Assembly: GCF_023701695.1 (NCBI RefSeq)
Contig: NZ_JAJOZC010000001.1
Span: forward strand, 1,674,001-1,738,000
Source of the DNA: Streptomyces sp. RKAG290
GTDB taxonomy: Bacteria > Actinomycetota > Actinomycetes > Streptomycetales > Streptomycetaceae
Reading direction: 5' to 3'
DNA: 64,000 bases
The notes under the pieces are model-generated. The model did not search any database. It had not been told where the DNA came from and saw nothing but the letters and a program-made list of their open reading frames with translations. Both the position numbers and the translations under genes were made by a program. Below are positions 51,904 to 62,023 of the stretch, one piece after another. Every line of letters begins with the position of its first letter. Position 1 is the first letter of the stretch.

Positions 51904-52004
51904 ACCACAGGCGGAGCACGGCACCGCGTACGTGACGCAGTCCTGTCTCACACCGTAAGACCATCGTTCATCAGCACTCCCCCGCGTACAGGAGAATTCA
52001 GGTC

Positions 52005-52382
52005 ATGAGCAACCCCCAGCAGCTGCGGTACAGCAAGGAGCACGAGTGGCTGTCGGCCGTCGAGGACGGTGTGGCCACGATCGGCATCACGGAGTACGCG
52101 GCCAACGCGCTCGGTGACGTCGTCTACGCCCAGCTCCCCGAGGTCGGTGACACGGTGACCGCGGGCGAGACCTGCGGTGAGCTGGAGTCGACCAAGTCCG
52201 TGAGCGACCTGTACTCGCCGGTGACCGGCGAGGTCACGGCCGCGAACGCGGACGTCGTGGAAGACCCCTCGCTGGTGAACTCCGCACCGTTCGAAGGCGG
52301 CTGGCTGTTCAAGGTACGCATCGCGGAGGAGCCGAAGGATCTGCTCTCCGCCGACGAGTACACCGAGTTCTCCGGCAACTGA
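52005..52382 (+). CDS. gcvH: Glycine cleavage system H protein
   Basis: Lipoyl-carrying shuttle protein of the glycine cleavage system. 125 residues with the lipoylation Lys in [14 protein letters not shown] and the surrounding conserved G-E-[V/L]-x-S; the N-terminal KEHEWLS and C-terminal EGGWLFKV are typical. ATG at 52005, behind AGGAGAATT. It follows gcvT by 101 bases and precedes glyA by 19, so all share the riboswitch leader. The P protein (gcvP) is not in this window. Confidence 0.97.
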   Translation: MSNPQQLRYSKEHEWLSAVEDGVATIGITEYAANALGDVVYAQLPEVGDTVTAGETCGELESTKSVSDLYSPVTGEVTAANADVVEDPSLVNSAPFEGGWLFKVRIAEEPKDLLSADEYTEFSGN

Positions 52383-52401
52383 GACCCCAAGGGACCACCT
52401 G

Positions 52402-53661
52402 ATGTCGCTTCTCAACTCCTCCCTCCACGAGCTGGACCCGGACGTCGCCGCCGCTGTCGACGCCGAGCTCCACCGCCAGCAGTCCACCCTCGAAATGATC
52501 GCCTCGGAGAACTTCGCTCCGGTCGCGGTCATGGAGGCCCAGGGCTCCGTCCTGACCAACAAGTACGCCGAGGGCTACCCCGGCCGCCGCTACTACGGCG
52601 GCTGTGAGCACGTCGACGTGGTCGAGCAGATCGCGATCGACCGCATCAAGGCGCTCTTCGGCGCCGAGGCCGCGAACGTGCAGCCGCACTCCGGTGCGCA
52701 GGCCAACGCCGCCGCGATGTTCGCGCTGCTGAAGCCGGGCGACACGATCATGGGCCTGAACCTGGCGCACGGCGGTCACCTGACCCACGGTATGAAGATC
52801 AACTTCTCCGGCAAGCTCTACAACGTGGTCCCGTACCACGTGGACGACACCGGTGTCGTGGACATGGCCGAGGTCGAGCGTCTCGCCAAGGAGTCCAAGC
52901 CGCAGCTGATCGTGGCCGGCTGGTCCGCGTACCCCCGCCAGCTGGACTTCGCCGCCTTCCGCCGCATCGCGGACGAGGTCGGCGCGTACCTGATGGTCGA
53001 CATGGCGCACTTCGCCGGTCTGGTCGCCGCGGGCCTGCACCCCAACCCGGTGCCGCACGCCCACGTCGTCACGACCACCACGCACAAGACCCTCGGCGGT
53101 CCGCGCGGTGGTGTGATCCTCTCCACCCAGGAGCTCGCCAAGAAGATCAACTCGGCGGTCTTCCCGGGTCAGCAGGGCGGCCCGCTGGAGCACGTGATCG
53201 CGGCCAAGGCGGTCTCGTTCAAGGTGGCGGCGACGGAGGAGTTCAAGGAGCGCCAGCAGCGCACCCTGGACGGCGCCCGCATCCTCGCCGAGCGTCTGGT
53301 GCAGCCGGACGTCACCGAGGCCGGCGTCTCGGTCCTGTCCGGCGGCACGGACGTGCACCTGGTCCTGGTGGACCTGCGCAACTCCGAGCTGGACGGCCAG
53401 CAGGCCGAGGACCGGCTCCACGAGCTGGGCATCACGGTCAACCGGAACGCCATCCCGAACGACCCGCGGCCGCCGATGGTCACCTCGGGTCTGCGGATCG
53501 GCACGCCGGCCCTGGCCACCCGCGGATTCCAGACGGAGGACTTCACCGAGGTCGCGGAGATCATCGCGTCCGCCCTGAAGCCGTCCTACGACGCGGACGA
53601 CCTGAAGGCCCGCGTCGTCGCGCTGGCCGAGAAGTTCCCGCTGTACTCCGGTCTCAAGTAG
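52402..53661 (+). CDS. glyA: Serine hydroxymethyltransferase
   Basis: PLP enzyme interconverting serine and glycine with tetrahydrofolate. 419 residues. The PLP Lys is in [14 protein letters not shown]; the N-terminal EMIASENF and YPGRRYYGG are family marks. ATG at 52402, AAGGGA ten bases upstream. Working with the glycine cleavage proteins upstream and serine deaminase downstream, it would move glycine carbon to serine and then to pyruvate. Confidence 0.97.
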   Translation: MSLLNSSLHELDPDVAAAVDAELHRQQSTLEMIASENFAPVAVMEAQGSVLTNKYAEGYPGRRYYGGCEHVDVVEQIAIDRIKALFGAEAANVQPHSGAQANAAAMFALLKPGDTIMGLNLAHGGHLTHGMKINFSGKLYNVVPYHVDDTGVVDMAEVERLAKESKPQLIVAGWSAYPRQLDFAAFRRIADEVGAYLMVDMAHFAGLVAAGLHPNPVPHAHVVTTTTHKTLGGPRGGVILSTQELAKKINSAVFPGQQGGPLEHVIAAKAVSFKVAATEEFKERQQRTLDGARILAERLVQPDVTEAGVSVLSGGTDVHLVLVDLRNSELDGQQAEDRLHELGITVNRNAIPNDPRPPMVTSGLRIGTPALATRGFQTEDFTEVAEIIASALKPSYDADDLKARVVALAEKFPLYSGLK

Positions 53662-53689
53662 TCCGACCGGCGCGTTTGCGTATCGGGGA

Positions 53690-53727
53690 GGGGCACCGCG
53701 CACACTGAACAGTGAGCGCGGTGCCCC
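53690..53727 (+). terminator. Hairpin between glyA and sdaA
   Basis: GGGGCACCGCGC (53690-53701) pairs with GCGCGGTGCCCC (53716-53727), and an inner CACTG/CAGTG extends the stem. It starts 28 bases after the glyA stop. It may end most riboswitch-driven transcripts, leaving sdaA with lower or separate expression. Confidence 0.7.
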
Positions 53728-53815
53728 ATCCCTTGTCCCCCGCTCTTCGGGCCCACCCCGCCCGTACCGCAGCACCCGGCAGACAACGGCGTCTACCAAC
53801 CCTTAGGAGTCACCC

Positions 53816-55198
53816 GTGGCCATCTCGGTCTTCGACCTGTTCTCGATCGGCATCGGCCCGTCCAGCTCCCATACGGTCGGCCCCATGCGCGCCGCCCGTA
53901 TGTTCGCGCGCCGGCTGAAGAACGAGGGCCTGCTCGCCCACACCGCCTCGATACGCGCCGAGCTCTTCGGCTCGCTCGGCGCCACCGGCCACGGCCACGG
54001 CACCCCCAAGGCCGTCCTGCTCGGCCTGGAGGGCGAGTCCCCCCGTACCGTCGACGTCGAGACGGCGGACGACCGGGTCGCCGCGATCCGCGCCACCGGC
54101 CGGATCAACCTCCTGGGCATGCACGAGATCCCCTTCGACGCCGACAAGCAACTGGTCCTGCACCGCCGCAAGAGGCTGCCGTACCACGCCAACGGCATGA
54201 CCGTCTTCGCGTACGACCACGAGGGCGCGCCCCTCCTGGAGAAGACGTACTACTCGGTCGGCGGCGGCTTCGTCGTGGACGAGGACGCGGTGGGCGAGGA
54301 CCGGATCGTCCCCGACGACACGGCACTCAAGCACCCCTTCCGCACCGGCGACGAGCTGCTGCGGCTCGCCCGGGACACCGGCCTGTCGATCTCCTCCCTG
54401 ATGCTGGAGAACGAGCGGGCCTGGCGCACCGAGGACGAGATCCGCTCCGGCCTGCTGGACATCTGGCGCGCCATGCAGGCGTGCGTGTCGCGCGGCATGT
54501 CCCGCGAGGGCATCCTGCCCGGCGGCCTCAAGGTCCGCCGCCGCGCCGCGAACACCGCCCGCCAGCTGCGCGCCGAGGGCGATCCGCAGACCCACGCGAT
54601 GGAGTGGATCACCCTCTACGCCATGGCGGTCAACGAGGAGAACGCCGCGGGCGGCCGCGTCGTCACCGCCCCGACCAACGGCGCCGCGGGCATCATCCCG
54701 GCCGTGCTGCACTACTACATGAACTTCGCGGCCGGCGGCGCGACCGAGGCGGAGAAGGACGACAGCATCGTCCGCTTCCTGCTGGCGGCCGGGGCCATCG
54801 GCATGCTGTTCAAGGAGAACGCCTCCATCTCCGGCGCCGAGGTCGGCTGCCAGGGCGAGGTCGGCTCCGCCTGCTCCATGGCCGCGGGCGCGCTGGCCGA
54901 GGTGCTGGGCGGCACCCCCGAGCAGGTCGAGAACGCCGCCGAGATCGGCATGGAACACAACCTGGGCCTGACCTGCGACCCGGTCGGCGGTCTCGTCCAG
55001 ATCCCGTGCATCGAGCGCAACGGCATGGCGGCGGTCAAGGCCGTCACGGCGGCGAAGATGGCGCTGCGCGGCGACGGCAGCCACAAGGTCTCCCTCGACA
55101 AGGTCATCAAGACCATGAAGGAGACGGGCGCCGACATGAGCGTGAAGTACAAGGAGACGGCCCGGGGCGGGCTGGCGGTGAACATCATCGAGTGCTGA
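53816..55198 (+). CDS. sdaA: L-serine ammonia-lyase (iron-sulfur type)
   Basis: Deaminates serine to pyruvate using a [4Fe-4S] cluster. 460 residues in the single-chain form, with the beta part N-terminal ([18 protein letters not shown]) and the alpha part C-terminal. Cluster cysteines lie in [16 protein letters not shown] and in [17 protein letters not shown] at 53816 with AGGAG eight bases upstream. The end of the gene and its terminator are duplicated 1019 bases downstream, bracketing a toxin-antitoxin module. Confidence 0.96.
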   Translation: MAISVFDLFSIGIGPSSSHTVGPMRAARMFARRLKNEGLLAHTASIRAELFGSLGATGHGHGTPKAVLLGLEGESPRTVDVETADDRVAAIRATGRINLLGMHEIPFDADKQLVLHRRKRLPYHANGMTVFAYDHEGAPLLEKTYYSVGGGFVVDEDAVGEDRIVPDDTALKHPFRTGDELLRLARDTGLSISSLMLENERAWRTEDEIRSGLLDIWRAMQACVSRGMSREGILPGGLKVRRRAANTARQLRAEGDPQTHAMEWITLYAMAVNEENAAGGRVVTAPTNGAAGIIPAVLHYYMNFAAGGATEAEKDDSIVRFLLAAGAIGMLFKENASISGAEVGCQGEVGSACSMAAGALAEVLGGTPEQVENAAEIGMEHNLGLTCDPVGGLVQIPCIERNGMAAVKAVTAAKMALRGDGSHKVSLDKVIKTMKETGADMSVKYKETARGGLAVNIIEC

Positions 55199-55287
55199 CG
55201 CCGTAGGCCCTGACCAGCGCGTTTCCATCTTTCAGCGCGGTCAGGGCCTTCCCTGCCGGCACGGCGGAAAGTCCCTGGAATCTCCCC
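55152..55287 (+). repeat. Direct repeat R1: sdaA 3' end and terminator
   Basis: This copy contains the last 15 codons and stop of intact sdaA and its downstream flank. Bases 55152-55221 match 56171-56240 at 69 of 70 positions. Similarity continues, with a diverged 13-base loop, to about 55287/56306. Constant offset of 1019 bases. Confidence 0.9.
55206..55248 (+). terminator. sdaA terminator
   Basis: GGCCCTGACC(A)GCGC pairs with GCGCGGTCAGGGCC with one bulged A and a 14-base loop, seven bases after the sdaA stop, followed by TT. Confidence 0.8.
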
Positions 55288-55420
55288 CGGGACAGACGTG
55301 AAAGGTCCCGAACAGTCCCTGGCGGGTCCCCCGCTGATGGGCGCATGACCTGCAGGTTCGCGAGACCCGCGCAGCGATGATGCCCTCGGGCACAGCGGAT
55401 CGAACAGTCACCCCATCCAA

Positions 55421-55441
55421 TAACAAGAGTCTTGTTAAACT
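55421..55441 (+). promoter_or_regulatory. Palindromic operator and -10 of the toxin-antitoxin genes
   Basis: TAACAAGA-G-TCTTGTTA is a perfect 17-base palindrome (55421-55437), ten bases before the antitoxin ATG and AT-rich against its surroundings. TAAACT (55436-55441) overlaps it and fits a -10; initiation seven bases on would be at the ATG itself, giving a leaderless message, and no ribosome binding site is visible. Ribbon-helix-helix antitoxins typically bind such sites to repress themselves. Confidence 0.6.
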
Positions 55442-55447
55442 GGGCCC

Positions 55448-55720
55448 ATGGCTACCTCCCCGGCGCCCGGCGAAGGACCCGTCCGGCCCGTATCGGTCTC
55501 GCTCCACGAAGGCACCATCGCTGCCCTCAAGGCACGTACGGGCAGGCGAGGCATGTCTGCCTACGTCGAGTCCCTCATCCAGCGCCAACTGGAGCGGGAC
55601 CGACTGCGCGAACTCATCGAGGACGCGGAAGCCGCGCATGGCCCGGTCGACCAGTCGGCCGTCGACGCCAAACGTGCGATCCTCCGCGGCGAGACGGCCG
55701 GCTCGGCGGACGCCGCGTGA
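55448..55720 (+). CDS. Antitoxin, ribbon-helix-helix type
   Basis: A 90-residue protein. Residues 14-50 (PVSVSLHEGTIAALKARTGRRGMSAYVESLIQRQLERD) fit a ribbon-helix-helix DNA-binding fold, with the beta strand first and two helices. The remainder is an acidic C-terminal segment that would wrap the toxin. It overlaps the next gene by four bases (GTGA), the normal order antitoxin then toxin. A perfect palindrome just upstream is its likely operator. VapB-like by context; the target toxin is the PIN protein. Confidence 0.85.
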   Translation: MATSPAPGEGPVRPVSVSLHEGTIAALKARTGRRGMSAYVESLIQRQLERDRLRELIEDAEAAHGPVDQSAVDAKRAILRGETAGSADAA

Positions 55721-56109
55721 GCGGCACGCTCGTCCTGGACTGCGAAGGCCTGTCCAAACTTGTACGGCGCACACCTGAGATCACCGAGTGGCTGACGGCA
55801 GCCGACGCCGAAGACATCCGCGTCGTCACCAGCTCCGTCACCCTCGTCGAAGCACGCGACCCCAAGGTCAGCCAAGCCCGCTTCGACTACGCCGTCTCCC
55901 GCGTGAACATCATCCCGCCCAACGAAGCCATCGCCCGCCATGCGAGCAGGCTCCTGGCCGCGGCCGGACTGCACGGCCACAAGTACGCCCTCGACGCCAT
56001 CGTGGCCGCCACCGCGCTCACCTCGCCGACCCCAGTGACCGTCCTGACATCGGACCCCGAAGACCTGCTGATGCTCTACGGCCCCCGCGTCCGCATCATC
56101 AAGGTCTGA
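55717..56109 (+). CDS. PIN-domain toxin (VapC-like ribonuclease)
   Basis: A 130-residue PIN-domain protein. The acidic residues of the metal site are visible: Asp in LVLDCEGLSK, Glu in SVTLVEARD, Asp in YALDAIVAA and Asp in LTSDPEDL. Such toxins cut tRNA or rRNA when freed from the antitoxin. The GTG at 55717 overlaps the antitoxin stop and is preferred over the long frame from 55432, which shadows the antitoxin. The module sits between the two sdaA 3'-end copies. Confidence 0.87.
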   Translation: MSGTLVLDCEGLSKLVRRTPEITEWLTAADAEDIRVVTSSVTLVEARDPKVSQARFDYAVSRVNIIPPNEAIARHASRLLAAAGLHGHKYALDAIVAATALTSPTPVTVLTSDPEDLLMLYGPRVRIIKV

Positions 56110-56161
56110 CCGCGAGGGCGCGCCTCGATCCACCCCCTTGCGCGGATCAGAGCGCTCGTGC

Positions 56162-56306
56162 GAAGTACTGAGGAGACGGCCCGGGGCGGGCCGGCGGTGA
56201 ACATCATCGAGTGCTGACGCCGTAGGCCCTGACCAGCGCGGTCGTGACGTTCTGCGCGGTCAGGGCCTTTCCTGTCCACGCGGCGGAAGGCCACTGGAAC
56301 TTCCCG
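56162..56306 (+). pseudogene. Direct repeat R2: duplicated sdaA 3' fragment and terminator
   Basis: A second copy of the end of sdaA. It encodes ETARGGPAVNIIEC and the stop in the same relative frame as sdaA but has no start or upstream gene body. Its terminator (56225-56239 with 56254-56267) has the same stem as the first but a different loop (GTCGTGACGTTCT against TTTCCATCTTTCA), so this is not a fresh identical duplication. Together with R1 it forms 1019-base-spaced direct repeats around the toxin-antitoxin genes. Confidence 0.85.
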
Positions 56307-56433
56307 GATATCGGCCCGCCTGTTTGCCGAACCGGCAAGCGGACTCGCGGCGGATCCGGTGGGCGCTGCATGATCGGGGCCGAAGCCGGAACTGCGCGGC
56401 AGGCCGGCGCCGACCGACAGCGGTGGAGGAAAC

Positions 56434-57447
56434 ATGTCGCAGCCCGACCGGACCCCGGACGCCACAGACCGGCCGGCCCCCTCGCCGGCCGTCACACACC
56501 GCACGGTCCCCTCACCGGCCGGCCGGATCCACCTGGTGGAGCAGGGCACCGGCCCACTGGTGCTGCTGGTGCACGGCTTCCCGGAGTCCTGGTACTCCTG
56601 GCGCCACCAGTTGCCGGCGCTGGCGGCTGCCGGATACCGGGCGGCCGCCATCGACGTCCGCGGTTACGGCCGTTCCTCCCGGCCCGTGGACGTCGCCGCG
56701 TACCGGATGCTCGAACTGGTCGAGGACAACGCCGCCGTGGTGCACGCGCTCGGGGAGCGGAACGCGGTGATCGTCGGCCACGACTGGGGGGCGACGATCG
56801 CGGCGAACTCCGCACTGGTCAGGCCCGATGTCTTCCGCGCGGTCGGGCTGCTGAGCGTGCCGTACGCCCCGCGCGGCGGTCCGCGACCCAGCGAGATCTT
56901 CGCGCGGCTGGGCGGGGACGAGGAGTTCTACGTCTCCCGGTTCCAGGAGCCCGGCCGGGCCGAGGCGGAGATCGAGCCGGACGTGCGCGGCTGGCTCGCG
57001 GGCTTCTACGCGGCGTTCTCCGCCGACACCATGCCCGCGCCCGACGCCCCGGACCCGCACTTCGCCGCCCGTGGCGGAACGCTGCGAGAGCGGTTCCCCG
57101 AGCGGCGTCCGGGCTGGCTCGGCCCACGCGAACTCGACTTCTACGCCGGGGAGTTCGAGCGGACCGGGATGAGCGGCGCCCTCAACCGCTACCGCAACAT
57201 GGACCGGGACTGGGCGGATCTGACCGACTTCGACGGCGCGCCGATCACCCAGCCTTCGCTCTTCCTCGGCGGATCGCTGGACGCCTCGACCACGTGGCTG
57301 GCCGATGCCGTCGCGGCGTACCCCACCACGCTGCCCGGTCTGGTCTCCTCGCAGATCCTGGACGGCTGCGGCCACTGGATCCAGCAGGAGCGCCCCGCGG
57401 AGGTCAGCCGGATCCTGACGGACTGGCTCGCCTCACTGTCCGCCTGA
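56434..57447 (+). CDS. Soluble epoxide hydrolase-like alpha/beta-hydrolase
   Basis: A 337-residue alpha/beta-hydrolase. The oxyanion motif HGFPES is at 47-52, the nucleophile Asp 117 in VGHDWGA, and the His in GCGHWIQQERP. HGFPES and HDWG are the signature of soluble epoxide hydrolases, which open epoxides to diols through an ester intermediate; a two-Tyr lid would confirm it. ATG at 56434, with GTGGAGGAAAC just upstream serving as ribosome binding site. It begins about 130 bases beyond the R2 repeat. With the terpene cyclase and carboxylesterase downstream it may belong to a small terpenoid pathway. Confidence 0.88.
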   Translation: MSQPDRTPDATDRPAPSPAVTHRTVPSPAGRIHLVEQGTGPLVLLVHGFPESWYSWRHQLPALAAAGYRAAAIDVRGYGRSSRPVDVAAYRMLELVEDNAAVVHALGERNAVIVGHDWGATIAANSALVRPDVFRAVGLLSVPYAPRGGPRPSEIFARLGGDEEFYVSRFQEPGRAEAEIEPDVRGWLAGFYAAFSADTMPAPDAPDPHFAARGGTLRERFPERRPGWLGPRELDFYAGEFERTGMSGALNRYRNMDRDWADLTDFDGAPITQPSLFLGGSLDASTTWLADAVAAYPTTLPGLVSSQILDGCGHWIQQERPAEVSRILTDWLASLSA

Positions 57448-59055
<1,608 letters not shown>

Positions 59056-59341
59056 CCGGCAGCCCGGCACGGCCCGAATGGACACCGTCGGCGGCGCACG
59101 GGCCGGGCAAGGCAGCGAATGACGCCGGAATGCGGGCCCACGGCGTCGATTTCCGGACATTCGTCACCGCACCTCAGTGGGTATCCGGCCGCCCCGTCGG
59201 CGGCCGGAAACCCGCGTTACCTGAAGTGGCGCTCCCCCGCACCGCAGACGGGAGGTCCGGCGTCCCACGAATGGTCGGCCGCTCCCGGCCGTGATCTGCT
59301 GGTGCACACGCCCGACGACCGCGGAAGGGCCGGAACCTCTC

Positions 59342-60847
59342 ATGACAGCCGCACCTCCCCCGATATCCGCAGCCGGATCCCCCGCGAACCGGACCGCGCC
59401 GCTCGCCGGCACGGCTCACGGCACCGTCCGCGGCAGCCACGAACAGGGCGTCGCCGTCTTCCGCGGCATCCCGTACGCCGCCGCACCGGTGGGCGCCCGC
59501 CGGTTCCGGGCGCCGGAGCCGCCGGAGCCCTGGGCGGGGGTACGGGAGGCGGTGGCCTACGGTCCGACGGCACCCAAGCGGCCCTACGCCCCGCCGCTGG
59601 ACCGGCTGCTGCCGGACCCCGACGTGCCCGGCGAGAACTGCCTCAACCTCAATGTGTGGACACCGTCGCCCGCCCGGACCGGGCTGCCCGTCCTCGTCTG
59701 GATCCACGGCGGCTCGCTGCTGCACGGCTCCTCCGCGGTGCCGCTGTACGACGGGACGGCCTTCGCGCGGGACCGCGTGGTGCTCGTGTCGGTGAACTAC
59801 CGGCTCGGCATCGAGGGGTTCGGGGTGTTCCCGGACGCGCCGGCCAACCGGGGGCTGCTCGACCAGCTCGCGGCGCTCGGCTGGGTGCGGGACAACATCG
59901 CGGCGTTCGGCGGCGATCCGGACCGGGTGACGGTGTGCGGCGAGTCGGCGGGCGCGATCAGCATCGGCGCGCTGCTCGCCGCACCGCGGGCCCGGGGCCT
60001 GTTCCGGCGCGCGGTGCTGCAGAGCGGGGTCCCGGCCGCGCTGTCCGTGGCGGCGGGGCGCCGCACGACCGAGCTGATCGCGAAGCGGCTCGGGGTGGCG
60101 GCGACGGCCCGCGCCCTGGCCGCCGTGGACCCGGCCGCACTGCTCACCGCACAGAGCGAAGTGACCGCAGGCGGTTCCCCGTTGACCGGCGGGAACTCCT
60201 TCCAGATCGTGGTGGACGGCGACCTGCTGCCGCGTGATCCGGCCGAGGCGCTGCTGGCCGGCGCCGCGGCCGGTGTCGATCTGCTGGTGGGTTCGAACAC
60301 CGAGGAGTACCGGCTCTGGTTCGTGCCCAGCGGGCTCACCGAACGGCTCTCCCGCACGAAGCTCCGGCTGGCCCTGCTGAAGTTCAAGGTGCCCCGCGCC
60401 ACGGCCCGTACGTACCGCGCGAACCGCCCGGGGGCCACCCCCGGCGAGCTGCTCGGCGCGCTCGCCACCGACCTGCTGCTGCGCGTGCCGCTGAACCGGC
60501 TGGCCGATGCCCGCGCCGGTGCCGCCGGCAGCACCCACTTCTACGAGTTCGGCTGGCAGTCCCCCGTACTGCGGCTCGGCGCCTGTCACGGGCTGGAGAT
60601 CGGCTTCGTCTTCGACAACCTGGACCGGCCGGACGCGGTGGCACTCGCGGGCGAGGCCGCCCCGCAGGAGCTGGCCGACGCGATGCACGCGGCATGGGTG
60701 CGGTTCGCCGGGACCGGCGACCCGGGCTGGCCCGCGTGGGACGAGTCGCGCCCGGTGATGCGCTTCGGTCCCGGCGCGCCCGCGACGGTGCGTGCCCCGC
60801 GCGACGACGAGCTGCGCGGCTGGGCGCCGTACCGCGAACATCGCTGA
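59342..60847 (+). CDS. Type-B carboxylesterase
   Basis: A 501-residue serine esterase of the COesterase family. The catalytic Ser is in GESAGA, the oxyanion site in WIHGGS, the Glu probably in SNTEEYRLW and the His in ACHGLEIGF. Unusually for Streptomyces, no signal peptide is seen, so it may be cytosolic. ATG at 59342 (MTAAPPPISAAG); longer frames from 59291 are without support. It lies 286 bases after the terpene cyclase and on the same strand. It may remove or add acyl groups on a terpenoid, or be an unrelated drug-type esterase. Confidence 0.85.
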   Translation: MTAAPPPISAAGSPANRTAPLAGTAHGTVRGSHEQGVAVFRGIPYAAAPVGARRFRAPEPPEPWAGVREAVAYGPTAPKRPYAPPLDRLLPDPDVPGENCLNLNVWTPSPARTGLPVLVWIHGGSLLHGSSAVPLYDGTAFARDRVVLVSVNYRLGIEGFGVFPDAPANRGLLDQLAALGWVRDNIAAFGGDPDRVTVCGESAGAISIGALLAAPRARGLFRRAVLQSGVPAALSVAAGRRTTELIAKRLGVAATARALAAVDPAALLTAQSEVTAGGSPLTGGNSFQIVVDGDLLPRDPAEALLAGAAAGVDLLVGSNTEEYRLWFVPSGLTERLSRTKLRLALLKFKVPRATARTYRANRPGATPGELLGALATDLLLRVPLNRLADARAGAAGSTHFYEFGWQSPVLRLGACHGLEIGFVFDNLDRPDAVALAGEAAPQELADAMHAAWVRFAGTGDPGWPAWDESRPVMRFGPGAPATVRAPRDDELRGWAPYREHR

Positions 60848-61164
60848 GCTGGGCGGCGGCCGGGCAGCGGGGCCGATGCGGTACGGGCAGGGCGCAGCGG
60901 CCGGGTGACGCGCGGGCGGCGCGGGTGGGCGCGGCCGCGTGCGGGATCACCGCTCGCCCTCCGGCCGGTCCTGCACACGCAGACGGCCTCCCAATGTGCA
61001 TGCCAATGCCGGACGTTCACCCGGACGGGGCATTAGGGAAGGCGCGAACGTTTCTGCAGCACCGCTCGGCGGGACCCTCGGGTTAGGTTCACCGACTGTC
61101 ACCTCACTGACGGCCACCCAGGCGCGGGTGCCTCCGTGCATCCGGCGCTGCGAGGAGAGGCACC
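60848..61164. other. 317-base intergenic region
   Basis: It lies between the carboxylesterase and STAS genes. It is GC-rich without a convincing gene. A promoter for the STAS gene is expected in the last 110 bases, where GGGTTAGGTT (about 61079) could be part of a -10; the assignment is weak. Confidence 0.4.
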
Positions 61165-61617
61165 ATGACCGAGAGGCTGTCCCCCACGGCGTCCCCCGCG
61201 CTGGTCCCGCTGCCCGAACCGTGCGGCCGGGTGTACCGCAGGGACGGCCGTACGGTGGTGGCGCTGCGCGACGAGATCGACATCGCGACCGCGACCCTCA
61301 TCGCGCCTGCTCTGGACGTCGCGACGTCGGACGGTTCACCGCATGTGGTGGTCGACCTGACCGAGGTGAGCTTCCTCGACTGCTCGGGGCTGACGCTGCT
61401 GCACCGGGCCCGGCGGCGCGCCCTGGACCGGGACGGGCGGTTCTGGCTCGTCTGCGACTGCCCGAGGATCCTGCGCCTGCTGCGGGCCGGCCGGCTGCAC
61501 GACCTGTTCCGCCCGGTGGCGACGCCGGACGAGGCCTTCCGCGCAGAGGGGCCCCAGGACCCGTCCGGCTCGGGAGCGGGGGCGTGCCATCGGCCCCCGG
61601 ACCCCTCCGGTTCCTGA
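61165..61617 (+). CDS. STAS-domain anti-sigma factor antagonist
   Basis: A 150-residue protein with a STAS domain (about residues 20-120). The phosphorylatable Ser lies in the conserved VSFLDCSGLTLL. Such proteins (BldG, RsbV, SpoIIAA relatives) bind an anti-sigma kinase when unphosphorylated and so free a sigma factor. The C-terminal 25 residues (QDPSGSGAGACHRPPDPSGS) repeat DPSGS and come from a 42-base tandem duplication at the stop codon. ATG at 61165, GGAGAGG six bases upstream. No anti-sigma or sigma gene is adjacent. Confidence 0.88.
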   Translation: MTERLSPTASPALVPLPEPCGRVYRRDGRTVVALRDEIDIATATLIAPALDVATSDGSPHVVVDLTEVSFLDCSGLTLLHRARRRALDRDGRFWLVCDCPRILRLLRAGRLHDLFRPVATPDEAFRAEGPQDPSGSGAGACHRPPDPSGS

Positions 61618-61641
61618 GCGGGGGCGGGTCCTCGGCCCCCG
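61558..61641 (+). repeat. Tandem 42-bp repeat at the STAS gene's stop codon
   Basis: Units 61558-61599 and 61600-61641 are about 80 percent identical by eye. The TGA in the second unit (61615-61617) corresponds to GGA in the first, so the gene reads through unit 1 and ends in unit 2. Confidence 0.75.
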
Positions 61642-61666
61642 GCCCGCCGGCCGGGGGTCCCGGACG

Positions 61667-61882
61667 TCAGCCCTTGTTCTGCGCGGCCCAGAACTCGTCG
61701 AACGTGAGGAGACCGTCCGCGTTCGCGTCGTGGGAGTTGATCACGGCCTGCGCGATCGGCTCGCTGACGTAGGGGTCACCCAGCTGAGCCATGACGCTCT
61801 TGTACTCGGCAGCCGAGATCAGCCCGTCGCCGTCCAGGTCGAACCGCTCGAATGCCTTGCGCGCCGACTCGATGTCCGCCAC
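61667..61882 (-). CDS. Small EF-hand calcium-binding protein
   Basis: A 71-residue protein with two EF-hand loops, DLDGDGLISAAE (about 15-26) and DANADGLLTFDE (about 52-63), both with acidic residues in the metal positions and the final Glu. It should bind two Ca ions; similar calcium proteins (CabC, calerythrin-like) occur in Streptomyces and may buffer Ca during development. GTG at 61882, AAGGGG upstream. Convergent with the STAS gene, with 49 bases between the stops. Confidence 0.88.
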   Translation of the reverse strand: MADIESARKAFERFDLDGDGLISAAEYKSVMAQLGDPYVSEPIAQAVINSHDANADGLLTFDEFWAAQNKG

Positions 61883-62023
61883 TGTTCCGCCCCTTCGTAT
61901 ACCTATCTGACGAAGCCAGATTAACGGGCGTGACGGATGGCCTCGGCGGCGGCCGGTAGTCGATCATGGGTGGGCCCGTCCGCCGCCCGGCGGCCGGTGA
62001 TCCACGACTGGGAGCAGCTCGCG

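Noticed and set aside
55144..56306. Formal attL/attR sites of an integrative element.
   Set aside because: The repeats look suggestive, but no integrase or excisionase is present between or beside them, so the term is not justified.
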